The notes beneath the pieces are model-generated. The model did not search any database, had not been told where the DNA came from, and saw nothing but the letters and a program-made list of their open reading frames with translations. 64,000 nt of DNA from CAYOHG01 sp964465125 (lineage in GTDB: Bacteria; Planctomycetota; Phycisphaerae; UBA1845; Fen-1342), in contig CAYXIO010000010.1 in the NCBI GenBank assembly GCA_964465125.1, positions 22,610 to 86,609 on the forward strand, in the 5' to 3' direction. The position numbers were made by a program, and so were the translations under genes. Below, in pieces: positions 29,425 to 37,957 of this stretch. Position 1 is the first letter of the stretch. Each line of letters opens with the position of its first letter.

Positions 29425-30479
29425 TGTCAACAGCGCCGGTCTCACGCCGTGAGTTCCTTCGCCGCGGCAGCGGGGCCGTGGCCGCTTCGGCGGCCGCCGC
29501 ACTGCTGGGCTACTGGCGTCATGATCCGCGGGGCGACGGCGTTGTGCGCCGGGCGGTCGGCGCCCAGCCGCACACACCGCGTGATTTTTTCGAGACTATA
29601 GACTTTCCAGAGTCCAGTCCCCGGCTCAGCGTCGTGACGGGCCAGGCGGAGCGCATCGAACAAATGGTCCGCGCCGCGGTCGGCGGACTGGACGCACAAC
29701 TCGGCATGCACCGCTTCGTCCGGGCTGGTGATGTGGTGCTGATCAAGCCGAATATCGGCTTTGACCGCCCGCCCGCGGTCGGGGCGACGACGCACCCGGA
29801 AATCGTCCGAGCAGTCATTCGGCTGGCCCGCGAGGCCGGCGCCGGGCGAATTCTCGTGACTGATTATCCCATCGAGACGCCGGCGAGTTGTTTCGCGCGC
29901 TCGGGCATCGCCGCCGTCGTCGCCGCGGAGCACGCGACGCTCGTGACGCCGCGCCCGGATGATTTCGCCCCGCTGAGCGGCAGCGTGCTGGACGGCTGGC
30001 CGGTGTTCTGGCCGCAGCTGGCGGCGGCGACGAAGCTCATTGGAATCGCTCCGGTTAAAGACCATAACCTGTGTAGTGGCTCGATGGTCCTCAAGAACTG
30101 GTACGGCCTGCTGGGCGGGCGGCGCAACCAGTTGCACCAGAAGATCCATGAGGTTATCAGTGATCTCGCGGTGAACTTCAGCCCGACGCTCGTCCTCGCC
30201 GACGCCACGCGGGTCATGCTGCGCAGCGGACCCACCGGCGGGCGCCTGTCCGACGTCCGGCCGGGCGGCGAGCTGGGTCGGCCCGCGGTCGTTGCCGCGG
30301 TCGACCCCGTGGCGTGCGACGCCTGGTGCTACCGTCATTGTCTGGGCCGTGATCCGGCCCAGTTGTCCTACCTGGAGCTGGCCGCGCGCCAGATCGCGGC
30401 GCAGGGTCGGCGCCGCTTCGGTGTCGCCACCTGGGAAACGTACGCCCGGCGCGGGCAAATCGTGCAAACGACCATCTGA
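29424..30479 (+). CDS. DUF362 domain protein with Tat signal
   Basis: 351 residues. A twin-arginine signal (SRREFLRRGSGAVAASAAAALLG) is followed by the DUF362 fold: VLIKPNIGFDRPPAVGATTHPEIV, then APVKDHNLCSGSMVLKNWYGLLGG. Only scattered Cys residues are present (none clustered as in 4Fe-4S sites), so this is a DUF362 core without a fused ferredoxin; the adjacent polyferredoxin may supply the redox function. It shares TGATG with the preceding gene and is 5 bp from the next. Confidence 0.85.
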   Translation: MSTAPVSRREFLRRGSGAVAASAAAALLGYWRHDPRGDGVVRRAVGAQPHTPRDFFETIDFPESSPRLSVVTGQAERIEQMVRAAVGGLDAQLGMHRFVRAGDVVLIKPNIGFDRPPAVGATTHPEIVRAVIRLAREAGAGRILVTDYPIETPASCFARSGIAAVVAAEHATLVTPRPDDFAPLSGSVLDGWPVFWPQLAAATKLIGIAPVKDHNLCSGSMVLKNWYGLLGGRRNQLHQKIHEVISDLAVNFSPTLVLADATRVMLRSGPTGGRLSDVRPGGELGRPAVVAAVDPVACDAWCYRHCLGRDPAQLSYLELAARQIAAQGRRRFGVATWETYARRGQIVQTTI

Positions 30480-30484
30480 GTGGT

Positions 30485-32122
30485 ATGACTACGGAGTTGC
30501 CCCAGTCTCAGGCCCCGCGCAGCGAGCGCTTCCACCAGTCGTGGCGCCACGGACTGCGGATTTCATCCATCCGTGTCGTGGCCCAGGTAAGCACCTTGGT
30601 CCTGTTCGTCGGCTTCGTACTGCTGACCTCGCTGGCGCAACTGGAGCGCCGGCCCGCGTTGCGGCACTGGGTGAGCAAGTTCCTGGACAGCGACCCGCTC
30701 GTGGCCTTGGCGACGGCGTTCAGCACGCACACGGTCTACAAGGGTCTCCTGTGGTCTCTGGTGATCGTCATCCCGACTTTCTTCCTTGGCCGCTTCTTCT
30801 GCAACTGGATGTGCCCGTTTGGAAGTCTGCACCATTTCGTGGGCTGGCTGCTGGGAACCCGGCGCCGCGGCACGGCGTTACCGCACGAGGCGAATTACTA
30901 CAGTGCGCGGCAGCGCATCAAGTATGGAATAGTAATCGCGCTGCTGGCGGCGGCGGCGCCTGGAAGTCTACAGATCGGCCTCCTGGACCCCATTTGTCTG
31001 ATCTATCGCTCGCTCAGCACGGCAGTCTGGTCGCTTGGTGGCGTCGGTCTGCCGGCCGTCTTTGACGAACCGCGTCTACACCAGGGGGCGTGGCTGATCG
31101 GGACGCTCCTCGTCGTCTTCTTGCTATTGAACATCACCTACCCGCGCTTCTTCTGTCGGGTGTTGTGTCCATTGGGGGCCTTGCTGGGAATCCTGAGCCG
31201 CTGGGCCTGGTGGCGCATCGAACGCAACCCCGCTACGTGTACCGGCTGCAACCGCTGCCTGCTGCACTGCGAAGGCGCCTGCGATCCGCACCAGAAGCTG
31301 CGCGAAGCGGAGTGTTTCGTCTGCTTTAACTGCATCGAGGAATGCCCCGAAGGCGCATTGCGTTTCGCGTTTCTGCCACGGCGCGAAGAAGAGGTCGCCG
31401 GGCCGGACCTCACCCGGCGCAAGCTGGTGTTCGCGGGTACCGCCGGGGCCCTGTTCTATCCGCTCGTCCGCGCGACCGGCCGCGCCACACGGGACTTCTC
31501 CAGCGCCGCCATTCGCCCGCCGGGCGCGGTTGAGGAACTGGAATTCCTGGAGCGTTGCGTCAAGTGTGCCCAGTGCATCCGCGTCTGCCCGACCAACGTG
31601 CTCCAACCCGCGTGGTTTGAAGCGGGGCTCGAAGGACTGTGGTCCCCCGTGCTCAATTTCCGCATCGGCTATTGCCAGCACCAGTGCGTCGCGTGCGGGC
31701 ACGTGTGCCCCACCGGCGCCATCGAGCGGCTTTCGCCCGCCCGCAAGCTGGGACTGGCCGAGTCCGCCGCGGACGGCCCGATCCGCCTGGGGACCGCCCA
31801 CCTCGACGTCAACCGCTGCCTGCCGTACAGCGCCGGCGTGCCCTGCCGCGTGTGTGAGGAGGTCTGCCCGACCAGCCCGAAAGCGATCCGGGCGGTGCGC
31901 TGGGCGCCCCCCGCCCTGGCGGACTCGAAGAAGTCGGACGCTGATATCACGGTTCCAGTGGTGGACATCGATCTGTGCATCGGCTGCGGCATCTGCGAGT
32001 ACGCCTGCCCGGTCGTCGGCGATCGGCGGGCGATTTACGTCACCGCGGAAGGCGAGTCTCGTTCGCGAAACCACCCCGACCCCGACCGCAACCGCGCGGT
32101 GCGGCTCGGGTTGCCGCCCTGA
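30485..32122 (+). CDS. membrane-bound 4Fe-4S polyferredoxin (NapH/CcoG-like)
   Basis: 545 residues. Four or five membrane helices occupy residues 30-240 and include the FCNWMCPFGSLHHF and FFCRVLCPLGALLG motifs (Cys-x3-Cys-Pro) typical of NapH/RdxA. Several 4Fe-4S motifs follow: CTGCNRCLLHC, CFVCFNCIEECPEGAL, CVKCAQCIRVCPTN, CVACGHVCPTGA and near the end CIGCGICEYACP. It is probably an electron conduit between the quinone pool and a periplasmic partner, plausibly the co-transcribed DUF362 protein. The pathway is not identified. Confidence 0.9.
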   Translation: MTTELPQSQAPRSERFHQSWRHGLRISSIRVVAQVSTLVLFVGFVLLTSLAQLERRPALRHWVSKFLDSDPLVALATAFSTHTVYKGLLWSLVIVIPTFFLGRFFCNWMCPFGSLHHFVGWLLGTRRRGTALPHEANYYSARQRIKYGIVIALLAAAAPGSLQIGLLDPICLIYRSLSTAVWSLGGVGLPAVFDEPRLHQGAWLIGTLLVVFLLLNITYPRFFCRVLCPLGALLGILSRWAWWRIERNPATCTGCNRCLLHCEGACDPHQKLREAECFVCFNCIEECPEGALRFAFLPRREEEVAGPDLTRRKLVFAGTAGALFYPLVRATGRATRDFSSAAIRPPGAVEELEFLERCVKCAQCIRVCPTNVLQPAWFEAGLEGLWSPVLNFRIGYCQHQCVACGHVCPTGAIERLSPARKLGLAESAADGPIRLGTAHLDVNRCLPYSAGVPCRVCEEVCPTSPKAIRAVRWAPPALADSKKSDADITVPVVDIDLCIGCGICEYACPVVGDRRAIYVTAEGESRSRNHPDPDRNRAVRLGLPP

Positions 32123-32247
32123 CGCCGGTGCCAACGCCCGCACGCCCGGCGTGTCTGTGCTGACGATGGCCAATAATGCCAAGCGACCGGCGAATACCGC
32201 CCCAGAGACGCCCTGCGCCCCGCGCGGGCCAACGAGAGGAGAACCAC

Positions 32248-33183
32248 ATGCGACGGCTGACCATTCTGCTTGCAACGACCGCCCTGCTCATCCCCGCCGG
32301 CTGCGGCCAGCTCGTGCGGGCGACCCGCGATTTCGAGTTCAACCAGCCCTGGACCGACTACAAACGCGTCGAGGTTGAGCTGCGCAACGGGAACGTCGAG
32401 CTGCGTTCGGCGGACGTGCCTGACATCCGCATTTCCGGCCGTAAGTACGTTAGTGGCATGACGTTAGCGGAAGCTGAGGACAACCTGTCCAAGATCGAGG
32501 TCCGCGCCGCCGCCCGCGATGATCAGGCCGGCACCTTCCGCGTCGAACTCTCGTATCCAGAGGAACTTCGCTACAAGAACGTCGGGGCGGAGGTCGTGAT
32601 CCAGGTGCCGCAGCCCTGCGCGGCGAACGTGCAGACCACCAACGGCCGGATTCGAGTGGAGCGGCTGGCGGGCGACGTGCAACTGGAGACTACCAACGGC
32701 CGGATCGTCGCCGCCGACGTGCAGGGGCCGGTCAAGGCCGAGACCTCGAACGGTCGCATCGAGGCCCGCGACATCGCCGGCGATCTGACCGCCGCGACGA
32801 GCAACGGCAGTATCGTGGCACGGACGGTGCAGGGGCGCTGCGACCTGGGCACGTCGAACGGCAGTGTGCAGGCGGAGGACGTGCAGGGCGAAGTCGCGGC
32901 CAAGACCTCCAACGGCAGCATCCGGGCGAGTGCCACGCCGCCGCCCAACGGCAAGGTGGACCTGCGCACCAGCAACGGCTCGATCCACGCGACGCTGCCC
33001 GCCGCGCTCGCCGCCGAGTACGACCTCTCGACGACCAACGGCCGCGTCAACGTGTCCCTCGGCGAGGCGATGATGAAGCTGATTGAGACCAGCCGGCGAC
33101 GCTTCCACGCGACCGTCAACGGCGGCGGCGGTACCGTGTTTGCGCAGACGTCGAACGGGTCGATTGCGGTGGATGGGAAATAG
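32248..33183 (+). CDS. DUF4097-type lipoprotein with beta-helix repeats
   Basis: 311 residues from ATG 32248 (GAGAGGAG leader). A lipoprotein signal ends at the lipobox LLIPAGCG. The rest has a DUF4097-like start (FEFNQPWTDYKRVEVELRNGNVELRSAD...) and then short beta-helix rungs marked by repeated TTNGRI, TSNGRI and TSNGSI, about one every 20 residues. It should be anchored on the periplasmic side of a membrane. The function is unknown; the family is often called a putative adhesin without experimental support. Monocistronic by position. Confidence 0.88.
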   Translation: MRRLTILLATTALLIPAGCGQLVRATRDFEFNQPWTDYKRVEVELRNGNVELRSADVPDIRISGRKYVSGMTLAEAEDNLSKIEVRAAARDDQAGTFRVELSYPEELRYKNVGAEVVIQVPQPCAANVQTTNGRIRVERLAGDVQLETTNGRIVAADVQGPVKAETSNGRIEARDIAGDLTAATSNGSIVARTVQGRCDLGTSNGSVQAEDVQGEVAAKTSNGSIRASATPPPNGKVDLRTSNGSIHATLPAALAAEYDLSTTNGRVNVSLGEAMMKLIETSRRRFHATVNGGGGTVFAQTSNGSIAVDGK

Positions 33184-33265
33184 CGGCCGCGCGAGGCGCG
33201 GGCCGCTGCGCGGCGCCGCCGGGGCGGCTTGGTCGCCCGGCTGGTGATACAATTCCGGCTCTGCT

Positions 33266-34273
33266 ATGCCAACCGGGAAGGCCATCGCCATCGTCGGTGC
33301 CACGGGCGCCGTGGGACAGGAGTTCTGCACGGTACTCCGCGAGCGGCGGTTCCCCGTCGCCACGGTGCGCCTGTTCGCCTCAGCCCGTTCGGCCGGGCAG
33401 ACGGTTGGCGGGCCGCTTGGACTTGCGCTCGTCGAGGAGCTGACGGCGGACTCGTTCAGCGACATCAACCTCGCGCTGTTTTCCGCCGGCGCGGCCGTCA
33501 GCCGCGAGTACGCACCGCGGGCCGTGCGGGCCGGGGCGGTTGTGATCGACAACTCGTCGGCCTTCCGTTCGGACCCGGCGGTGCCGCTCGTCGTCCCGGA
33601 GATCAACCCGCAGGACGCCCGGCGGCATCACGGCATCATCGCCAACCCGAACTGCTCGGCGATCATCATGCTGGTCGCGCTCTGGCCGCTGCACCGGCGC
33701 TGGCGCGTCCGCCGCGTTGTGGTGAGCACGTATCAGGCGGCGAGCGGCGCGGGGGCGCGGGCGCTGGCGGAATTGGAGAGCCAGTCGCGGGCGGTGCTCG
33801 CGGGTCAGGCGGTCCGGCCGGAGGTCTTCCCCGTACCGTGCGCGTTCAACGTGTTCAGCCACAACAGCCCGGTCGGCCCCGACGGCTACAACGGCGAAGA
33901 GTCCAAGATCATCGCGGAAACCCGCAAGATCCTCGGCGATGACGCCATCCAGGTCGCGCCGACGTGCATGCGTGTGCCCGTGCTGCGGGCGCACACCGAG
34001 GCGCTGAGCGTCGAATTCGCGGAGCCTATCGAGGTGGACGCGGCCCGCGCCGCGCTCGCCGCGGCGCCGGGCGTGCGGGTCGTTGACGATCCGGCCCGCA
34101 ATCACTTCCCGACGCCGCTCGAAGCCGCGGGTGGCGACGACGTGCTCGTGGGCCGTCTGCGGCACGACCCCAGCGTGCCGGACGGCCGCGGCATGCAGCT
34201 CATCTGCGCGGGCGACCAGCTCCGCAAAGGCGCGGCGTTGAACGCGGTGCAGATCGCAGAGCTGCTGCCGTGA
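33266..34273 (+). CDS. asd: aspartate-semialdehyde dehydrogenase
   Basis: 335-residue NADPH enzyme that reduces beta-aspartyl phosphate to aspartate semialdehyde for lysine, diaminopimelate, threonine and methionine synthesis. Motifs: VGATGAVGQEF nucleotide loop, FSAGAAVSREYAP, the catalytic Cys in IIANPNCSAI, substrate region VVSTYQAASGAG, and the His in VPVLRAHTEALS. Length matches the standard family. A pair of convergent palindromic repeats just after the stop (34285-34348) probably forms a transcript-end hairpin. Confidence 0.96.
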   Translation: MPTGKAIAIVGATGAVGQEFCTVLRERRFPVATVRLFASARSAGQTVGGPLGLALVEELTADSFSDINLALFSAGAAVSREYAPRAVRAGAVVIDNSSAFRSDPAVPLVVPEINPQDARRHHGIIANPNCSAIIMLVALWPLHRRWRVRRVVVSTYQAASGAGARALAELESQSRAVLAGQAVRPEVFPVPCAFNVFSHNSPVGPDGYNGEESKIIAETRKILGDDAIQVAPTCMRVPVLRAHTEALSVEFAEPIEVDAARAALAAAPGVRVVDDPARNHFPTPLEAAGGDDVLVGRLRHDPSVPDGRGMQLICAGDQLRKGAALNAVQIAELLP

Positions 34274-34284
34274 CGGCGCTCGCG

Positions 34285-34348
34285 GGGAGCATGGGCCTCC
34301 GGCCCGTGCGTGGAGCGCGATTCGCACGGGCCAGAGGCCCATGCTCCC
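34285..34348. repeat. convergent pair of family A palindromic elements
   Basis: Two copies face each other: 34285-34309 (plus) and 34324-34348 (minus). Each has GGGAGCAT, stem halves GCATGGGCC/GGCCCGTGC (one T-G pair) and a 3-nt loop. Together they can also form one long hairpin between asd and the convergent gene. Confidence 0.88.
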
Positions 34349-34359
34349 CGTGCGTCTGC

Positions 34360-35481
34360 CTACCGCAAGAAACTCGTCAGCCGCTTGATCGTCAGCCGGT
34401 CGCAATCGTCGATGGTCTTGGGTGAGATTTCCTTGAAGTCCTCCCACTGGTTGTTCTGGAAATCGACGATGACCCAGTCGCCGGACTTTTCGCACAGGAC
34501 GAAGTGCGTGCCGCCCGCGGGGCCGCCGGCAGGGTCCACGTAGTAGTCGGCGAGAAGTACGTACGGAGTCTCCGGCGGATTGGCCTTGACCCGCTCGCGA
34601 AACGCGCGGGCCAGATCCCAGAGCCGCTTCTGCTGGTTGCTCGATGGCGCCACGTCGATCCGCATGGGCTGGTCGAGCGCGACGGTCTGGCAGCCGAGCT
34701 TCTGCGTGAGGGACTCCGCCAGCCGGGTGGCGCTCTCCGCGTTCGACGTATCACCAACGCGCGTCGCGTAGACGCCGATCCGCGCCGCCTTCAGATCGGC
34801 TTTCAATTTCTCCACCCGCTGCTTCATCGCGTCGCGCTCGGCGTCGCTGGGTGTGCCGGACTTCTCGGCCCAGAGGCGCGCGAACTTGCCCTCGCCTTTG
34901 GCCGCGCGGCCGTTCTTCTTCCAGTGCAGTTGCGAGAAAACCCGTTCGGCGACGAGGGCTGAGCAGCCCATCGGGTCCGGATCGGCCCCGGCGGTGCGCT
35001 TGAAGTCGGCGTCCTTGGGCGTTTGGCGATCGCGGATTACAAGCTGGCCGGACGCGTCGGCGATCAGCCAGCGCACCTCGGTTGGGCCGGTCTTCGGCTC
35101 GCCCAGATACTCCGCGTACAGCGCGTAAGCCGTCTTCGGCGGGTTCTGCTTGAGAAACTCGCCGAAGCGGGCCGGCATTTCTTCCCACGTGGTGTCCGCG
35201 GCGGGATTGAACTCGCCGGCGGCGCTCTCGAGGTTCGACATGCCGTGCTTCTCGAGCATCAGTCCAACGGCGTCGCCGACGTTGCGGTTGGGTTTGCCGA
35301 CGACGCGCACCGGGTAGATCGTCAGCGTCGCGGCGGGGCCGGCGGCCTGGAGGGCCGCGAGCCGCTGAGCGGCGTCAGCGCCAGGCTGGGACTGTGCTTG
35401 CGCCGCGGGCGCCACGCCCAGCGCAACGAGTCGCACGGCGACCCGCACGACCCCGAGTAAAGAGCACGATCGGTGTGACAT
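34360..35481 (-). CDS. exported protein of unknown function
   Basis: 373 residues from ATG 35481; I prefer this start because AAGGAG lies 6 bases upstream, whereas the ATG at 35487 touches it. A probable signal peptide (VRVAVRLVALGVAPAAQA) is followed by two similar halves, each with a TLTIYPVRVVG or IGVYATRVGDT strand and then a Leu/Gln-rich helix and a LYAEYLGEP- or LLADYYVDP-type segment, suggesting an internal duplication. No known domain was recognised. It may be controlled by the TetR gene upstream (see the 35517-36190 sites). Confidence 0.62.
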   Translation of the reverse strand: MSHRSCSLLGVVRVAVRLVALGVAPAAQAQSQPGADAAQRLAALQAAGPAATLTIYPVRVVGKPNRNVGDAVGLMLEKHGMSNLESAAGEFNPAADTTWEEMPARFGEFLKQNPPKTAYALYAEYLGEPKTGPTEVRWLIADASGQLVIRDRQTPKDADFKRTAGADPDPMGCSALVAERVFSQLHWKKNGRAAKGEGKFARLWAEKSGTPSDAERDAMKQRVEKLKADLKAARIGVYATRVGDTSNAESATRLAESLTQKLGCQTVALDQPMRIDVAPSSNQQKRLWDLARAFRERVKANPPETPYVLLADYYVDPAGGPAGGTHFVLCEKSGDWVIVDFQNNQWEDFKEISPKTIDDCDRLTIKRLTSFLR

Positions 35482-35516
35482 GGCCATCTCCTTGTGAAAG
35501 TCACTGGCTGTGTAAT

Positions 35517-35535
35517 TGGATACTTACATTACAAG
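35517..35535 (-). promoter_or_regulatory. possible TetR operator, left copy
   Basis: TGTAA...TTACA flanks ATACTTAC (35520-35527). The same octamer occurs at 36174-36181 in front of tetR, read in the same direction on the minus strand. Both lie just upstream of a minus-strand gene start. Confidence 0.35.
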
Positions 35536-35561
35536 CACACGGACAAATGGTCTCGATTCGC

Positions 35562-36155
35562 TCAGGCACCCTCTCCTTCAAGTAGCAGGCGCCCGACCTC
35601 GCCAACCAGGCGCGCACGATCGGCGTCGGTCAGGATGCCCAGTTCACGGCCCATGTTCACGGCGGTCCCCAGGCCGATGACCGCCCAGGCCGCCAGCTCG
35701 GCGGCCAAGCCGTCGCGGTGCGGCGCGCGTCCGCGGTGCGCGGCGATCTGGGCCAGCAGGAAGCGGTGAAAGCGCGTGAACATCCGCCCAAGCGCCTCGC
35801 GGATGTCGGGATCGTCGGTCTCGCTCAGTCCCGTGAAGATGAGGCGATAGTGGCCGAATTCGCCCAGGTGCTGGGACTCGTAGTCCAGCAGTTGACGGGC
35901 CGTGCTGCCGGTCGGGCGGTCTTGGGAGAGCACGCGGAGCCACGTTTGCTCGGAGAACTCGTACACGTACTCGATCGCGGCCAGGAACATCGCCTTCTTG
36001 TCCGGCCACAGGCGGTAGAGGATGTTCTCTTGCACGCCGCAGCGTTCGGCCAGCTCCGCGGTCGTGGCCCGGCGATAGCCGAGCTCGGTGAACGCGCGTG
36101 CAACGATCGGCAGCAGCTCTTGGCGTTGCTCGCGTTGACGGCTGGGGCGGGGCAT
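35562..36155 (-). CDS. TetR family transcriptional regulator
   Basis: 197 residues. The N-terminal helix-turn-helix is clear: QELLPIVARAFTELGYRRATTAELAERCGVQENILYRLWPDKKAMFLAAIEYVY is the classic TetR-N pattern with the A-T-x-x-I/L-A recognition core and YxxWPDK segment. The C-terminal ligand domain is diverged, so the effector is unknown. ATG 36155 gives MPRPSRQRE. A shared ATACTTAC motif in front of itself and of the exported-protein gene suggests autoregulation and control of that neighbour. Confidence 0.85.
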   Translation of the reverse strand: MPRPSRQREQRQELLPIVARAFTELGYRRATTAELAERCGVQENILYRLWPDKKAMFLAAIEYVYEFSEQTWLRVLSQDRPTGSTARQLLDYESQHLGEFGHYRLIFTGLSETDDPDIREALGRMFTRFHRFLLAQIAAHRGRAPHRDGLAAELAAWAVIGLGTAVNMGRELGILTDADRARLVGEVGRLLLEGEGA

Positions 36156-36171
36156 CGTCGGTGGCCTTGAA

Positions 36172-36190
36172 GAGTAAGTATACGCATACA
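36172..36190 (-). promoter_or_regulatory. possible TetR operator, right copy
   Basis: GTAAGTAT at 36174 (ATACTTAC on the minus strand) next to a short GTAT/ATAC inverted repeat, in an AT-rich patch 20-35 bp before the tetR start. Confidence 0.35.
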
Positions 36191-36350
36191 ATATGCCACC
36201 GAAAAGGCCGGAAGTCAAACCGCGGAATCGTCTGATTCTGTGTGGCTTCCGATAATATTGGGCCGGCCTGGCGGCTTGCGATTCTCATTGATTCAGGGCG
36301 GGCGCCCCGCGAGAATGGAGTTGAGAGCGAAGCAGCTCAGGAGATTCTGT

Positions 36351-37670
36351 ATGCGCTGGACCGGCTGGTTCTCGGGGTCGCTGTGCGTTCTGGCACTCTG
36401 CGTCGTCGGCGGGGCGGTTCCTGCGCCCGCGGACGAGATTACCGTGAAGAACGACTCGATCGTCGATGGCGGGCAGGCCGTCATCGTCGGCGATTTCGCG
36501 GTCGGTGAGCAGGCCGGGGCGCGGCTCACGATGCCGCAGAACGGCACGCTCGTCGCCGTGCAGGTCTTGTGGCTCGAAGGCACGCCTGGCCACCCGCCGA
36601 GCCTCCAGAACGCGATCTACATCTACGACGGCACGACGTTCCCCACGCCGGGCGCGGCCTTGGCGACGCTGGAAGGTCCGGTGCTGACGCCGGGGTACTG
36701 GAACGAGTGGCGTTACCTCGACGAAGCCCAGACCATTCCGATCGACATTCCCGTCGTCGCCGGGCAGAAGGTCACCATCGCGCTCGAATTCGGCGAGCCG
36801 ACCGACGTCGGCAACGGCGGCCCCAGCGTGGTCCGCGACGTGAACGGGTGCCAGTCGGGCAAGAACGCCCTGTACGCCATCCCGCCCGGCGCGTGGTACA
36901 ACTTCTGTATCTACCTGGTCGGCGATCTCGCCATCCGCGCCGTGCTCGAAATCCCGGACCCCACCGGGGCGTGCTGCTTCATCAACGGCGGCTGCGGCGT
37001 GTACAGCCAAGCCGAGTGTACGCAGCTCGGCGGCACGTACCAGGGTAACAACACGGACTGTGACCCGAACCCCTGTCCGCTGCCGAGCGGAGCGTGCTGC
37101 ATCCCCTCCACACAGGGTTGCATCGATCTCAATCAGACGAATTGCGCGATCGTCGGCGGAATCTGGGCCGGGGCCGGCACGTCCTGCTCGACGTACATCT
37201 GCTTCCCGCGCGGGGCGTGCTGTCTGCCCGACGGCACCTGCCAGGACGACCGCAGCCCTGAGCAGTGCAGCGCCGCGGGCGGTACGTTCCAGGGCCACCA
37301 GTCGCAGTGCGCGAACATCAGTTGTCCGCAGCCGCAGGGCGCGTGCTGCCTGCCGAACGGGAACTGCATCGTTTTTTCGCAGTCCGATTGCGCGATCGTC
37401 GGCGGCACGTGGAAGGGCCTCGACACCGACTGCGCTGATAACAACAGCAACGGCACCGCCGATGCGTGTGAGCAGGAGACCATCTGCCGCGGCGACTGCA
37501 ACTGCGACGGCGTGATCGACTTTGACGACATCAACCCGTTCGTGGACGCCCTCAGCGGCGGCACGCCATGCAGCGTGGAAAACTGCGACGTGAACGACGA
37601 CGGCGTCATCGACTTCAACGACATCAACCCGCTGGTGGATGCGTTGAGCAGCGGGGCGGTGTGTCCGTAA
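36351..37670 (+). CDS. secreted Cys-rich repeat protein with dockerin-like C-terminus
   Basis: 439 residues; ATG 36351 has CAGGAGA upstream. Signal peptide (about 1-27), then a beta-rich N-terminal domain (30-200). Four Cys-rich repeats follow, each about 38-40 residues, starting GACC and containing G-x-C, then C-x(2-4)-GG-x-W/Y/F-x-G and a final Cys pair; they begin near 204, 243, 282 and 323. The last 60 residues are two calcium-loop repeats (CDGVIDFDDIN, DDGVIDFNDIN). Probably a secreted, disulfide-rich surface protein; its function is unknown. It shares its terminal module with the M14 peptidase. Confidence 0.85.
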   Translation: MRWTGWFSGSLCVLALCVVGGAVPAPADEITVKNDSIVDGGQAVIVGDFAVGEQAGARLTMPQNGTLVAVQVLWLEGTPGHPPSLQNAIYIYDGTTFPTPGAALATLEGPVLTPGYWNEWRYLDEAQTIPIDIPVVAGQKVTIALEFGEPTDVGNGGPSVVRDVNGCQSGKNALYAIPPGAWYNFCIYLVGDLAIRAVLEIPDPTGACCFINGGCGVYSQAECTQLGGTYQGNNTDCDPNPCPLPSGACCIPSTQGCIDLNQTNCAIVGGIWAGAGTSCSTYICFPRGACCLPDGTCQDDRSPEQCSAAGGTFQGHQSQCANISCPQPQGACCLPNGNCIVFSQSDCAIVGGTWKGLDTDCADNNSNGTADACEQETICRGDCNCDGVIDFDDINPFVDALSGGTPCSVENCDVNDDGVIDFNDINPLVDALSSGAVCP

Positions 37671-37783
37671 CTTGTGCTGGCGTGTCGTTCAGTGGACCCG
37701 GCCGTCGCTCGCGAGTAGATTCGCAGCGTGAAACCCCGCGTGTACATCACTACACCGCCGATGCTCATGTCGGAGGAGCCGCC

Positions 37784-37957
37784 ATGAAGAAGAAGACTGC
37801 ACCTCCAGAAGATCCCGTCGTGGCCGAAGTGCGTGCGATCCGGCGGAAGATCTGGAAGGAGGCCGGTGGGACGTTCGAGGGCCTCCAGCGCTACCTGGAC
37901 CGCGTGGTTCCAGTCGCCAAGCCGCGCCGCCCCAAGCGGGTGCGGCCTCGGCCTTGA
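37784..37957 (+). CDS. small Lys/Arg-rich protein, unknown
   Basis: 57 residues with a strong CGGAGGAG leader. The central helix VVAEVRAIRRKIWKEAGGTFEGLQRYLDRV resembles small orphan antitoxin-like proteins in cyanobacteria and planctomycetes; no toxin gene follows. Its stop overlaps the inferred uvrA start (TTG 37954) by a few bases. Call based on composition and ribosome binding site only. Confidence 0.55.
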   Translation: MKKKTAPPEDPVVAEVRAIRRKIWKEAGGTFEGLQRYLDRVVPVAKPRRPKRVRPRP

